Positions 1-9,589 of a DNA stretch of 64,000 nt are shown here, piece by piece. Positions within the stretch are counted from its first letter, which is position 1. Each line of letters starts with the position of its first letter. Below the pieces are notes generated by a model. The model did no database searches. It worked only from the letters and a program-made list of their open reading frames with translations, and was not told the DNA's origin. The translations under genes and the position numbers were made by a program. Origin of the DNA: Blepharisma japonicum (Eukaryota > Ciliophora > Heterotrichea > Heterotrichida > Blepharismidae); NCBI GenBank assembly GCA_949751835.1, contig CATKHK010000005.1, positions 372,001-436,000 of the forward strand, written 5' to 3'.

Positions 1-320
1 CAGATTTCCTCAAACTAAAAGCGTTGGGAAGTACTATTGATTTCCTCGTAGGACCTCGTGAAGTAAGAAATTTCCGCATGATTGAAAGACATTACTTCAG
101 AAACGTTTTATTGAAAAGTTTTGACTTTAATCTGGACTTTTGTATACCAAACACAAGGAACTCATGGGAAGTGATCTACGAAATCCCAGAACTCCCTGCA
201 GATCTTGAGCAGCTTATGATTGAAAACCCATGGGAAACAAAATCAGATAGTTTTTATTTTGTGCAGAACCAACTGATAATGCACAACAAAGCTGAGTATA
301 ATTACTCTGATTTATCTTAA
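1..320 (+). CDS. UNC119: UNC119 family lipid-binding chaperone (3' part, 5' end outside window)
   Basis: UNC119/PDE6-delta fold proteins bind the myristoyl group of ciliary cargo and release it at the cilium through ARL3. The readable frame begins at base 3 and gives the last 105 residues. They contain the family core NFRMIERHYF, then LLKSFDF, CIPNTRNSWE, ETKSDSFYF and the terminal LIMHNKAEYNYS block. The HNKAEY ending and the FCIPNT segment fit UNC119 better than PDE6D. The frame is open to the window edge, so the N-terminal part lies upstream. It ends in TAA about 100 bases before the convergent end of the ribosomal protein gene. Identification is strong from the motifs; the exact paralogue is inferred. 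Confidence 0.9.
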   Translation, partial: DFLKLKALGSTIDFLVGPREVRNFRMIERHYFRNVLLKSFDFNLDFCIPNTRNSWEVIYEIPELPADLEQLMIENPWETKSDSFYFVQNQLIMHNKAEYNYSDLS

Positions 321-427
321 TTAGTTTGAATTATTTCTTATTTTAATCAGAAAGTAAAAATTTTATCTAATTTCAGAGAACACTTTTTATTACCCTCTTT
401 TAAGTTATGAAAGAATTTAGCTCTAAC

Positions 428-853
428 TTATGCTGAAAGAATAATTGACCCACCTGCTTTTTTAATTCTCTCTTCAGCCTTTGCTGAGAAAATCCTCGCT
501 TTAACATTCATTGGCCTTAAAAGGACGCCTCTTCCAAGAACTTTGAAAAATCCATGAGCTCCAGCATCAACAAGTGGCACATCGCTTGAGGCTTTTTGTT
601 CTTCAGTCAACAAAGTGTTAAGAGTGTCGAGGTTCACAACAGGGCAGAATTCTGTGTTTTTCTTCAAGTGGAAGCGTCTCATACCGACTTTTCCAAAGTA
701 TCCTGGGTGGAACTTGTCAAATAAGATCCTGAGGTGATGTAAACCACCAGCATTACCGCGGCCGCAAGGATGCTTTCTGTGCTTACCGATACGGCCATGG
801 CCCATGCTAACGTGTCCTCTCAGCTTCCTGGTATGCTTGAGTCTTGCCACCAT
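428..853 (-). CDS. RPL27A: 60S ribosomal protein L27a (uL15)
   Basis: Cytosolic large-subunit ribosomal protein uL15. The 141-residue product shows the typical glycine- and histidine-rich start ([29 protein letters not shown]) spread over residues 10-37, then [15 protein letters not shown], and ends in the conserved [17 protein letters not shown] region. Length and ends match the eukaryotic family, so the ATG at 853 is the natural start. No intron is needed. Codon use is more GC-rich than in the neighbours, as expected of a highly expressed gene. It is divergent from the gene starting at 908, leaving only about 54 bases as a shared promoter and leader region. Confidence 0.96.
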   Translation of the reverse strand: MVARLKHTRKLRGHVSMGHGRIGKHRKHPCGRGNAGGLHHLRILFDKFHPGYFGKVGMRRFHLKKNTEFCPVVNLDTLNTLLTEEQKASSDVPLVDAGAHGFFKVLGRGVLLRPMNVKARIFSAKAEERIKKAGGSIILSA

Positions 854-907
854 ATTAATGTATTAAAACACCATAGATTAACATCTCTTACATACTTTTA
901 TCCATTT

Positions 908-2866
908 ATGCTAGTGCACAGGATTTTTAGAGCCTTTTCAGTGATAAGAAACCCAAGCATGATACTAAGAACGCTAGATAGGAGCAGGTACACAGGAAAA
1001 GTTTTAGAAATCTTTGAAACACAATTTGAGCATTTTAATTTGGCCACTCATGGCAAACTCCTACTCGATGCACTGTTACGGACTAGCAAAATGGCAAGTT
1101 CAGAGCCAGAAACCGAACAAAATAAGCCACTGGAAAAAATTCTTGAAGATCAGCGCTTTGATAAATTTTTGAAAATGCTCAATGAGGCAGACATTTCTTT
1201 TCAAGTCTTTCTGAATAATTACCTAGCTTTAGCGTGGGTTTACAATGCTGCACATCAGAAATTTGAAGCAGCTACATTAAGAAAGTTTATTGATAGAGTA
1301 AAAGCTCAAAACGAGTTAAATTTATATTGTGTGTCGACTGTCCTCAAAATCATCTCTATCGCTGTAAAACGGGAAAATGATATTATAGAGTTTGCAAACG
1401 AGCTGGCGAGCCGTGCTGCTGATTTAATAGAAAAGGAGACTCCAAATATCCATGATGTCAATAATTTGCTTCTGCTTGCCCTATGAAAAGAGTAAGTTTT
1501 ATGCAGAGAACTGAAAAATGATCATCTTTTGACAGTCCTTGAGCCTTATGTGCTAAAAGTAATATACATTTAGTTCATTAATGATATTTCGCCCAAAAAT
1601 TTAGTAATTATGTTTAGAGCGTATTCTCATAACAGAACTGGTTCAAAAGAATTTATAAAGCAGCTTCTATTTGCAATATGTATGAAATTAAAGGAACTGG
1701 AGGTTCATGAAATATCAAAACTGATATATGATTGTACATATATATGAAATAATATTTTAGATGATGCTGAAAATACTTTAAAGCTACTGTATCAAGAAGT
1801 TATGAAAAAACTAGGATCGCTCGATAAGTTCAGTTTATATTCCATTTTTCCAACATTAAACTATATGAGAATAGGTAATCATCATTATTACGAACTTTTA
1901 GGTGCTCGATGGGTTAAATTTATGAGCGATTATTCAGAAAGAGAAATGTCAAAGCTTACATATCAAGCAGCCGAAGGAAATCTCAGCTCGAATACTTTGA
2001 TCAAAGCTCTCAATAGGGCGTTGAAACCTTTAGTCTTAAACATCTCCCCACTAATTTATGATATTTATGATAGCAAGGTTCAAGCTCCTGTCGGCTTAAT
2101 TGAAGGAAAAGATGATTTCGAAGTGCAGCTCTCTAAGCTTAAACAAGATATTATGACCTCTATCAAATCTACAGCCCCGAAAAAGAATGAGCTATTAACT
2201 ATTAGTAGCATTTATGAAACGAATAAACACTCATTTTTCAATTTTGGAATGTTCATACAATTCATGTGGGGATTGATAAAAATTGCTGACCAAACTGATA
2301 TTAAAATGCTGGACTCAGAAACTTGGAATCTACTTGTGCAACTTCTAAAGAAGCATATCTCAGAATTAAATAGAAATGATAAAAAGATATCTTTTCTAAG
2401 GTATGATATGTTATCACAAATAGCGTTTCTATCCAATAATACGTTCCAAACGATATCAAAGATTACAATTCCAAGAGATTTAGCGGATTATGCTAATCAT
2501 TCAAATCATGAGTTTTACACAATTGCAAATCCAAAGAGAACCCAAGAAAATGCAGAATTTGAAAAGCAGTTCGTTGAGTTTTGTCAAGAAAGTGGCATTT
2601 CATATCATCTCCCCAAAGTTCACTCAGCTGAAAAAACAACAAAAGATTTGCTAGTCGGTGACATTCCTTTTTATGTCAACGCAAAGGCAAAAAATCCTGT
2701 CATTGTATTGAGAGAATTTGACTTCTTTAACGATGGATACATAAAAGGACTGATGAAAAATAAAGTAAAGCTTTTATCAGCTCTCACACCAATCACAGTT
2801 GTTCGATACGACGAATGGATGAATGGAAACATGAATAAAGATTATTTTAAAAAAATTCTTCATTAG
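908..2866 (+). CDS. Probable organellar RNA-binding RAP/FASTK-like protein, two 15-nt introns
   Basis: Three exons are joined by introns 1492-1506 and 1559-1573, with TGA read as Trp at 1484 and 1748, giving about 642 residues. The N-terminus is short, basic and hydrophobic (MLVHRIFRAFSVIRN), compatible with a mitochondrial presequence. The body is helical-repeat-like, with phrases such as FSLYSIFPTLNYMRIGNHHYYELL that resemble the repeats of FASTK/RAP-domain proteins acting on mitochondrial RNA. The last 100 residues (VGDIPFYVNAKAKNPVIVLREFDF, then ALTPITVVRYDEW) could be a divergent RAP-type endonuclease-like fold. The gene structure is well supported, because the introns restore one frame across two stops. 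The functional call is tentative. The in-frame ATG at 908 is the first one after the divergent uL15 start. Confidence 0.7.
1492..1506 (+). other. 15-nt intron (phase 2)
   Basis: GTAAGTTTTATGCAG. It splits a codon after its second base. Reading through it would give TAA at once, and removing it keeps the downstream frame open for hundreds of codons. Confidence 0.9.
1559..1573 (+). other. 15-nt intron (phase 0)
   Basis: GTAATATACATTTAG. It lies between codons. Its acceptor TAG would be an in-frame stop if the intron were retained. Removal joins the frame to the following exon. Confidence 0.9.
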
Positions 2867-2885
2867 AAATTTCTTATATAATTAA

Positions 2886-3206
2886 ATGGGATGCAATGTT
2901 TCTGAACTTCCTAAAGATATAGAAGAAGCATTAAATCAGCAGCTTCAAGCATTGGAAAGTATAGAAAATACATTTAAAGCAATGGAAGAGAGCATTACAG
3001 TTGAAATTCAGAAAAGAAATGAAGCAGCAGATGCACAAGAGAAGCTTATGAAATGAAAAGATAAATCTGATAAAAAACTTGATGAATTAGAAACACAGTT
3101 AGCAGAAATTATTGAAAAAAATCAAGTAGCCCAAGAAAGACGATTATCTAGTAAAGCTAGTTTAAGAAGACCTGATATATTTCCTATTGAAGCGAAGAAA
3201 GCGTAA
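2886..3206 (+). CDS. Small coiled-coil protein with N-terminal acylation signal
   Basis: A 106-residue protein visible only when the TGA near residue 57 (ATG AAA TGA AAA GAT) is read as Trp. It starts MGCNVSEL: glycine at position 2 and cysteine at position 3 are the classic signal for N-myristoylation plus palmitoylation, so membrane anchoring is likely. The rest is charged and heptad-like (LNQQLQALESIENTFKAMEE, then KLDELETQLAEIIEKN), predicting a coiled coil. It ends with a basic serine-containing tail. The ATG is only 19 bases after the previous stop, so the two genes sit head to tail. No family was recognised. It is interesting beside a myristoyl-binding UNC119 gene, but that link is only suggestive. 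Confidence 0.75.
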
Positions 3207-3291
3207 TTTTGATTGAATAAATGATCTAAATTTAAAATAAATGCCATGTACAAAAGTTTTGCACGATTTTTAAAATATAAATAAATTTAAC

Positions 3292-3795
3292 TTATTTAAA
3301 CCTTCCTAAAGATTTTACAAATGCCTGCAGCATGGTTTTCCTTTGCACCGATTTTTTTTTCGTCTTTTTTGGCTTCCTTGCTAATTGTGACCTAACTGGT
3401 ATTTGGCTATTTTCATGTATATTTAACGACGCTTTCTCTTCATCTGAGCTGAATTCAGGTTCGTAAATATCATAAATTTTTTCTTCATAAGTAATCATGG
3501 TCTTTGTCATATCTTTTCTTATCATTGATTTCTCTATAACCACTTCCTGAGCAATTTGACCTTGCAATGTTTCTTTTTTTCGCTTAAAATAGCTTCAATG
3601 GTTTATCTTGGGAATAGGCCGGGATTCATTTTGAGGAACAGGGGTAATTTCCATAGAAGAAATTGGGTGAAAATTAGCAATGAATGGTTTATACTGATAA
3701 TCTGTGTATTTCTGCAGTGTATCATGGCTTATCTTTTTAAGGATAAGCTTTTCATCGCAGCATAGCAAGCAGTCAAAAATAGGCTTTATTGACAT
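3292..3795 (-). CDS. Hypothetical basic protein, 167 residues
   Basis: One frame from ATG at 3795 to TAA at 3292, with TGA=Trp at 3597-3595 (PKINHWSYFKRKKE). The N-terminus carries a cysteine cluster (FDCLLCCDEK). The middle is acidic (YEPEFSSDEEKA), and the C-terminus is strongly basic (RKPKKTKKKSVQRK), which may act as a nuclear or nucleic-acid-binding tail. No known domain was recognised. It lies convergent to the small acylated protein and tandem with the following zinc-motif coiled-coil gene on the same strand, separated by about 24 bases. Confidence 0.65.
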
Positions 3796-3818
3796 TTTAA
3801 TAAAATTTATTAAAATAA

Positions 3819-5756
3819 TTATTCCAAATTGGATTCTACTATTGTAAAATTAGCAGTTCTTCGTCGTTTGGGGGAATCTGTCAATATTTTAGAGAAGTCT
3901 CCCCTAGTTTTGCTTAAATTTCTTTTTAATGACCGCTTCACTTCTTGGGTTTCTTCAGTTTCAATCTAAATTATTTTTACAGTTGGCTGAGATTTGAATC
4001 CTAAATATTTTTTAATGTGCATTAAATCTCTGAAAAATGTAGGCTTTTCTTTATCTTGAGAATTCAAATCGACACTATCTCCACTAGAGCTACTAAGTTC
4101 TGTTCTTTCAGACGACAAAGTTTCCGTAATGAATGAAAGTGGCAGATCTTTTGCAGTAAGAATATTCATTAATTTTTGACTAACATCACTATCTAATGCT
4201 TTTCCTTGCTTCTTTTTAAGCCTAATATTTTCTAGCCTTTCGTTTTCTTCTTCAATATCAAAATCAGTTTTTGCGTTAGGATCATATGGACAGTTTTTTT
4301 CATCATGCCCAGACTCAGAGCAGCTCTATATAATAATTACTGTGCAGAATTGTTGTTTTCTTAGTCTTCTTTCTTCACGCAATATCTCCTCCTCATCATT
4401 TTTAGCGATATGCTTGGAAGTTCTACACCCTTTGGCTAGTTCTCCTTTTCTGCCACAGCACCATCACATTTGTCCTGAGTATTGGCTTGTATGTGTTTGG
4501 CAAGTTCAATTGAAGTTTTCTGACTCCAAAAAGAATTTTTTACAGTTTTTACAAACTTTTTCTTCAATATCTCCATTTCGATTGACCTTGAATGTTGAGA
4601 TTTTGTCTCGCATTCGATCAAATTGGTCAGTTAAAGCATCATAATTGTTTTTGACGTCTTCATATTTGAACTGCAATTTTTCTTTTTCATTCTTTTCTTT
4701 TATCATTTCATCTTTGATTTGTTGGATTTTTTCTTTAAATCGATTTATAAACTTGTCTCTATCATTTTTCATATAATCTTTTATTTCAGTCATTTCTTGC
4801 AAATCTTTTGACAAAATTTGATTTTCTTCTGTTAACACTTTTAGCTTTGTAATCAGCTCAATTTCTAGCTCTGCTAATTTTTTACAGCTTTCAGCAAAGC
4901 TAATATATTCTTTCGTTGTGATTTCTTCAGCATTTTTTATTTTTAAAAGATCTTCTATACAAGTTTGCAAGCCCTTCAATCGATCTCCCATGATTTGATT
5001 TTGCATTTCGATTAGATCATTAAAATGTGTAATTTTTTGTAATTCTGCTTTAAGGCGGTCATTTGCCATTCTTTCATTTAGGCATTCGGTTAAACTTTCT
5101 TCTAATTTTGATTCACTATTTGTTAACAATGCTTTATATTGGTCAATTTGCTCATTTAGAAAAAATATTTTTAGCTCGAATTTTTGGCTAATTTTTACAT
5201 TTTGGTCAAATTGGAATTTCAAAAGCTCGAAATTAGTCTCTAAATCCTCATATTTTGATTTTAATACACATAACTCTGACTCAGAAGTAATTTTTGCCTG
5301 CTCTGAGTCTTTCATTTTCCTTGTGGAGTCTTCAAGCTCGATTTTCAGTTTTTCTATCTCACTCATAAGTTTTTCTGAGAGTTTCAGTTCCGCATAGACA
5401 CTCGTTTCAGCGCTAGTTTCTCTGCTATCTAATATGTCAGCATGTGATCTTGACATATCAAGCGACTTTCCATATGAGTGTTTCTTAATAGTTGTTCTGG
5501 TTTTGCACTCGAACATAGGGAGTAAATACGATTTTACTACTTTTGCTGCGAGTTCTGGCTCGACGTTCATTATCGGCTTCAGTTTTCTTGTCTTTATTTT
5601 GCTAGACATTGAAAATTGACTTGGCTGTGTAGATAGGTTTGCTCTTTCATTAAGTATATTTTGATAAACCTTATGCTTTAACAATGGATTTGCTAGAGGC
5701 AGCATTGAAAAAGAAGAGTTGAGGTTGTTACTTTTCGTAAATGAGAGATTATTCAT
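3819..5756 (-). CDS. Long coiled-coil protein with cysteine/histidine zinc modules, two 15-nt introns
   Basis: About 635 residues after removing introns 4326-4340 and 3966-3980 and reading TGA as Trp. Residues 1-110 are low-complexity and basic. Residues 120-395 form a long coiled coil (EKLMSEIEKLKIELEDSTRK and similar). Next comes a cysteine/histidine region: C402-x2-C405, C419-x2-H422, then a WWCCG motif (431-435) with C444 and H449. After the first intron there is a CCHC zinc knuckle, C471-x2-C474-x4-H479-x4-C484. The tail is serine-rich and acidic, then basic. The two metal-binding modules at the end of a coiled coil suggest a scaffold that binds nucleic acid or protein. The exact family was not recognised. 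The models join cleanly, so the structure is more certain than the function. Confidence 0.75.
3966..3980 (-). other. 15-nt intron (phase 0)
   Basis: On the minus strand, GTAAAAATAATTTAG. Retention would stop translation at its terminal TAG. Removal extends the reading frame by about 48 codons to TAA at 3819. Confidence 0.85.
4326..4340 (-). other. 15-nt intron (phase 0)
   Basis: On the minus strand, GTAATTATTATATAG. It lies inside the CCHC zinc-knuckle coding region and separates the first cysteine from the second. That its removal completes the knuckle supports the splice. Confidence 0.9.
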
Positions 5757-5785
5757 TTTTAAATAAAAGTTTAGGTTAGAATAAA

Positions 5786-7528
5786 TTACGAGTCATCAAA
5801 TCTAAATTCGCAGTTCCTTATCTCAGTCCCATCTTTATTAGTAGCTCCAGCATAAATATGGGTGCTTCCGAATCTTAGTGTAACTTTAACAGTTTTATCT
5901 TCAACCGATTGAAAAGGTCTTCCTATATCAATAGTCAGCTCTCCTAACTGCTCGACCCCCTCTTCATCCACAAAATCTACATCTCTAGAATCAGTGCAGT
6001 AAAAAATAATCCTCATAACTGTCTGTCGGGATCTCACTGGGCAATAAGTCTTTGTATGCACTTCTTCAGCGCCTACAGAGTCTCCAGCTCTTACAAAAGG
6101 ATCGAAAACGTCTTCACAGAACTCTTCCCCTTCTATTATCACTTTTTTGGTTTCTGGGTGTCGCTCTGGGTCAAATGTGGTGAGGGTGTTGATCCCATAA
6201 GTTCTTTTAACAATGCGAGAAGTAATGGAATGTGGATCAAGGCCAAATAAGCAAGCCCCTCGGACCACACTTACTTGAGGACGCCTCGGAACAAGAACTT
6301 GAAGTTTTTCAGTTTCGAACTGTTTTTTTATTTCTTGCTTGAGGAAAGGACTTTCAGAGAACCCACCGACCATAAAGATGAAGCCAAGCTGCTCGTTTTT
6401 AGCCAGGACTTGAGACTCAAGCTGAGCTACTTTTGATTTGATATTTTCAAATAGAGGTTGGAAAAATGAAGCCATAAGAGGAGTCGGAAGGTCTAAGCTA
6501 GATGACCCTCGCTGCTTAAGCTCGAATTCTGGAGGATGGGATTTGTTGTAGGTTTTTACTAGGCTTGACAATATTTGGGCAGTTAAATCTTCTCCCATGT
6601 AGCTTAGCTGCAATCTTGATCTTTCATCAATTCCAGGGCAGAATTTTCGTTTAAGCATTTCGAAGTGTTTTAAGATATCAAGCCTTCCTACAGCATTTCT
6701 CATATATCTTCCAAATAGTTCATCTCCAAAGAACTCCTTTAAAAATTCTTCAAAATACACATCCACAAACTTCGATCCTCATTCACACCCTCCGCTGCTT
6801 GGCAGCAGCTCTTCACACAAAAATTTTTCTTCAGGTTCACATAGTAATTTATGAATCGTAATATCAACTGTTCCTCCTCCACAATCAAGTACCATCACTA
6901 CTGTATCTTTTTTCATCTGTTGCTTAATGCTTTCTTCACTATCTTCTCTAACCGAAATTGAAGCTCCTTCAGGCTCTAAGCATAACAATAAATTAGGTGA
7001 GTTCAGCTCTGTAATAATCCCTGCTTCCACACAAGCACTTCTCATGAACTGTTTATGCTCTTCACTTCATAGTGCTGGGACTGTTAGAACCCACATGATC
7101 TTTGTTTTTATGACTTTTCCTACTTGTTCTGATAATTTTTGAATAGCTTTGTCAGAAATAAATCGAAGAGTTTCAGAAATTACTTTCATAAGAGGCATTT
7201 CACGGCCATCTACAGAGACAGCGTTGCTATGAAGATGAAGCAGATGCATTTTGTATGTTTGGAATAGCAAGGCGTTGTCACCATCATCAATGATTTCTGC
7301 ATACTGCTGGAGTGCTTGGGAGCCAAAAGCAAGGAATTTGAAGTTGGAGTCGAAGAGAATTGCTGTGATCGCCTTTTGGTCGTCTGTATCATCACATGGA
7401 TTAAAAACTTCGATGCGGGCTTTGCCGTTTTCTTTGAGACGAGGAGTTATTGCGTAGCCTGATGCACCAGTTCCAAAGTCTATAGCGATTATGTGGGTAT
7501 ATGATGAGTCTTCTTTGAGAATTGCCAT
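5786..7528 (-). CDS. Hsp70-superfamily protein of HSPA12 type
   Basis: A 580-residue protein, contiguous when TGA is read as Trp at 7067 and 6779. Actin/Hsp70 ATPase signatures are in order: phosphate-1 IAIDFGTGASGYA near residue 14, phosphate-2 MVLDCGGGTVDITIH near 195, and the adenosine-type motif FMVGGFSESPFLKQEI in the second half. The wide spacing, LTVPALWSEEHKQFMRSA and the lack of a canonical substrate-binding domain and lid match HSPA12A/B rather than the classical chaperones. HSPA12 proteins bind ATP, but their clients are poorly defined. The start ATG at 7528 is directly upstream of the phosphate-1 motif. No intron is needed. Confidence 0.88.
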
Positions 7529-7691
7529 ACTTTATTTTTAATTGAATTTAAGTTCAAATTTAGAAAGGAAATGGAAAATTTTAAGGAAGATAAAATTCAT
7601 GAAATTACTAGAAATGGAAAGACAGCAATTAAAAAAAATTAATTTTTTAATTATAATTATATTAGGTTTGAGAAATAATTGTTATTTTGAA

Positions 7692-8744
7692 TTATGATAA
7701 AAATCTTGAATCTCCCAACTTATAAACTTTTGACGAACTGTTTCCTTCAAGTTTTAACTCCACACACAGTTGATGTCCATGAATTTTTGGAAGTCTTTTA
7801 AATACTTGATTGCCAAATGGCTTAAATTTAGGTAAAGACTTAGCTTCAATTTTTTCGGGGCTATCTTCAACCCAAAAGCAGAGGTCTGGCTTGAATTGAT
7901 CATGAAGATGATTCACAATATCAAAGGAATAATAATCTTCATACTCTTTGAGATTCGTAATTGAAAATAGGCCTACTACACAAGTATTGCTCACTGGTCT
8001 TGAAAAAGAAAGGATCTTGAATCTCAAAGTTTTAAATTTTGCTAGGGAATCATACTGAAAAGTTAATGTTAGAGCACACTCTGAATTAGCTTGAAGCTTT
8101 GGTATGGTCCTATATCTTTTTCCTGTTTTTTCTTCATAAAGAATAAGCGAAGTCCAATCATAAATAGATTTATTGACGATTTTAATGACATGATCACTTC
8201 TGTCTATGCTTTGGGTCATTGAAAGCTCGATATATGACTCATTAAGCATTGTCGGGAACTTTATTTGGTTAGTCTGGGTAAATGGATTGCTCGTTGATGG
8301 GGTAAGATGCAACTTATTTGCAGTCTCCTGGGCTAATTGTGCATATTGCTCGATCTCTCCAATTAAGTCTTTGCTTTTTAAAGGTCTGATAGCTTCTACT
8401 ATCTCAGAGGTTGGGTCAAAGCTTAATTCAATGTCATTTTGCATTTTACACTCCGCTTGGGTTGCAGTGTGGGAAATCAGATCCAGGCTGTCTTTGATGT
8501 ATTGCTGCTTTACATTACAGGCTTCATAGTTTGCGTGTCTGCTGAATAATAGTTTGGCAGTCGCGTATATGATCTCAGGTATGAGCTTTTTGGAGAGCTC
8601 GAGCTTTCTTAGTTTATCCGCTTTTGCGTCTTCTTCGTTTTCAACAAAAATTGGTTCAGCTTGATTTAGCTTTCTTTCTGAATCTACAGAAAAGATTGAG
8701 TCTACCTTGAAATTACCTGAAATTGCTTGAGATTCACTAGCCAT
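7692..8744 (-). CDS. Hypothetical 350-residue protein
   Basis: A continuous frame from ATG at 8744 to TAA at 7692 with no internal TGA. The first 140 residues are charged and helical. From about residue 170 the protein looks beta-rich (ESYIELSMTQSIDRSDHVIK, then KTLRFKILSFSRPVSNTCVV), which could be a ligand-binding or C2-like sandwich, but no signature motif is visible. It contains no signal peptide or membrane segment. Codon use is like that of the neighbours and the frame is long for AT-rich DNA, so it is very likely real. No function can be proposed. Confidence 0.75.
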   Translation of the reverse strand: MASESQAISGNFKVDSIFSVDSERKLNQAEPIFVENEEDAKADKLRKLELSKKLIPEIIYATAKLLFSRHANYEACNVKQQYIKDSLDLISHTATQAECKMQNDIELSFDPTSEIVEAIRPLKSKDLIGEIEQYAQLAQETANKLHLTPSTSNPFTQTNQIKFPTMLNESYIELSMTQSIDRSDHVIKIVNKSIYDWTSLILYEEKTGKRYRTIPKLQANSECALTLTFQYDSLAKFKTLRFKILSFSRPVSNTCVVGLFSITNLKEYEDYYSFDIVNHLHDQFKPDLCFWVEDSPEKIEAKSLPKFKPFGNQVFKRLPKIHGHQLCVELKLEGNSSSKVYKLGDSRFLS

Positions 8745-9149
8745 TATTATAAGCTTTCTACAAAGCTAATATTTTGGAATTTTGGATATTTTAAAATTTT
8801 AATCAAGTTAAGACAGAATGGGATCACATTGGAATTTAGTTTAAAATAATAGGAAATTGAAATAAAAGTTAATAAAAATATACATAATTAAATTTCTACA
8901 AGATAATTCCATAATTCTATATAAAATGCATCTAGACTGTATGATGACTATAAGGCTTTTATTGCTATGCATAATTTACAAAGATCGAAAAAAGCATCAT
9001 AATTATTATAGTTACTCTATAATATGGCAAATCCGTTAAAAAATTATTTCTAGCATTTTATTATTTCTAATTTATAATTAATCCTCTAAATCCTATTTTC
9101 TATTTTAAGCACTTCTCAATTCCTTCTTTCAATTTCATATGGTAAAAAT
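8745..9149. other. Intergenic, AT-rich
   Basis: Divergent spacer between the hypothetical gene on the minus strand and ribosomal P1. No open frame with coding character, no RNA gene and no repeat was seen. Promoters for both genes are presumably here. Confidence 0.6.
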
Positions 9150-9518
9150 ATGGCAGCTGTATCACGCACAGATCTCTCCAAAGCCGAGCACGACGAACTC
9201 AGTTGCGTCTTTGCAGCCTTGATTCTCCATGATGAAGGTGTAGAAGTCACAGCCGACAAAATACAAAAATTAGTATCAGCTTCAGGAAATGATATTGAGA
9301 AATATTGGCCACTTCTTTTCGCCAATGCTCTTAAAGGACAAGATATAAGCCGATTACTCAGCAACTTCGGAAGTGGAAGCGGCAGCTCTGCACCAGCAGC
9401 AACTTCTGCACCATCAGGAGAAACCAAGACAGAGGAAAAGAAGGAAGAAAAGAAAGAAGAAGCAGAGGAAGAAGTCCTTGATGGAGGTATGGATCTATTT
9501 GGAGGCGATGAATGGTAA
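9150..9518 (+). CDS. RPLP1: 60S acidic ribosomal protein P1
   Basis: Stalk protein of the large ribosomal subunit that recruits elongation factors. The 122-residue product has the P1 dimerisation domain (ELSCVFAALILHDEGVEVTADKI, then IEKYWPLLFANAL), an alanine/glycine hinge, a long run of lysine and glutamate, and an acidic tail. The usual eukaryotic tail ends in GFGLFD; here it ends GGMDLFGGDEW. This is a divergent but recognisable hydrophobic-acidic tip. GC content and codon use are biased as in uL15, consistent with high expression. ATG at 9150 is chosen because it starts the conserved N-terminal domain; an upstream ATG at 9139 is out of frame. Confidence 0.93.
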   Translation: MAAVSRTDLSKAEHDELSCVFAALILHDEGVEVTADKIQKLVSASGNDIEKYWPLLFANALKGQDISRLLSNFGSGSGSSAPAATSAPSGETKTEEKKEEKKEEAEEEVLDGGMDLFGGDEW

Positions 9519-9589
9519 TAACTTAACATATCCTTTTATTCTCAATAATTCTCAACTAATTATTGTTGACTAAAAAGTTGTTAATTAAA

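Noticed and set aside
9139-9163. ATG followed by GTAAAAATATGGCAG, a perfect 15-nt GTA...AG string upstream of ribosomal P1
   Set aside because: Splicing would put the following sequence out of the P1 frame and remove the P1 start codon. P1 starts naturally at ATG 9150, so this is a chance match.
9116-9529. Long minus-strand open frame opposite ribosomal P1
   Set aside because: It is the mirror of the lysine/glutamate- and alanine-rich P1 coding region and has serine/leucine-rich shadow composition.
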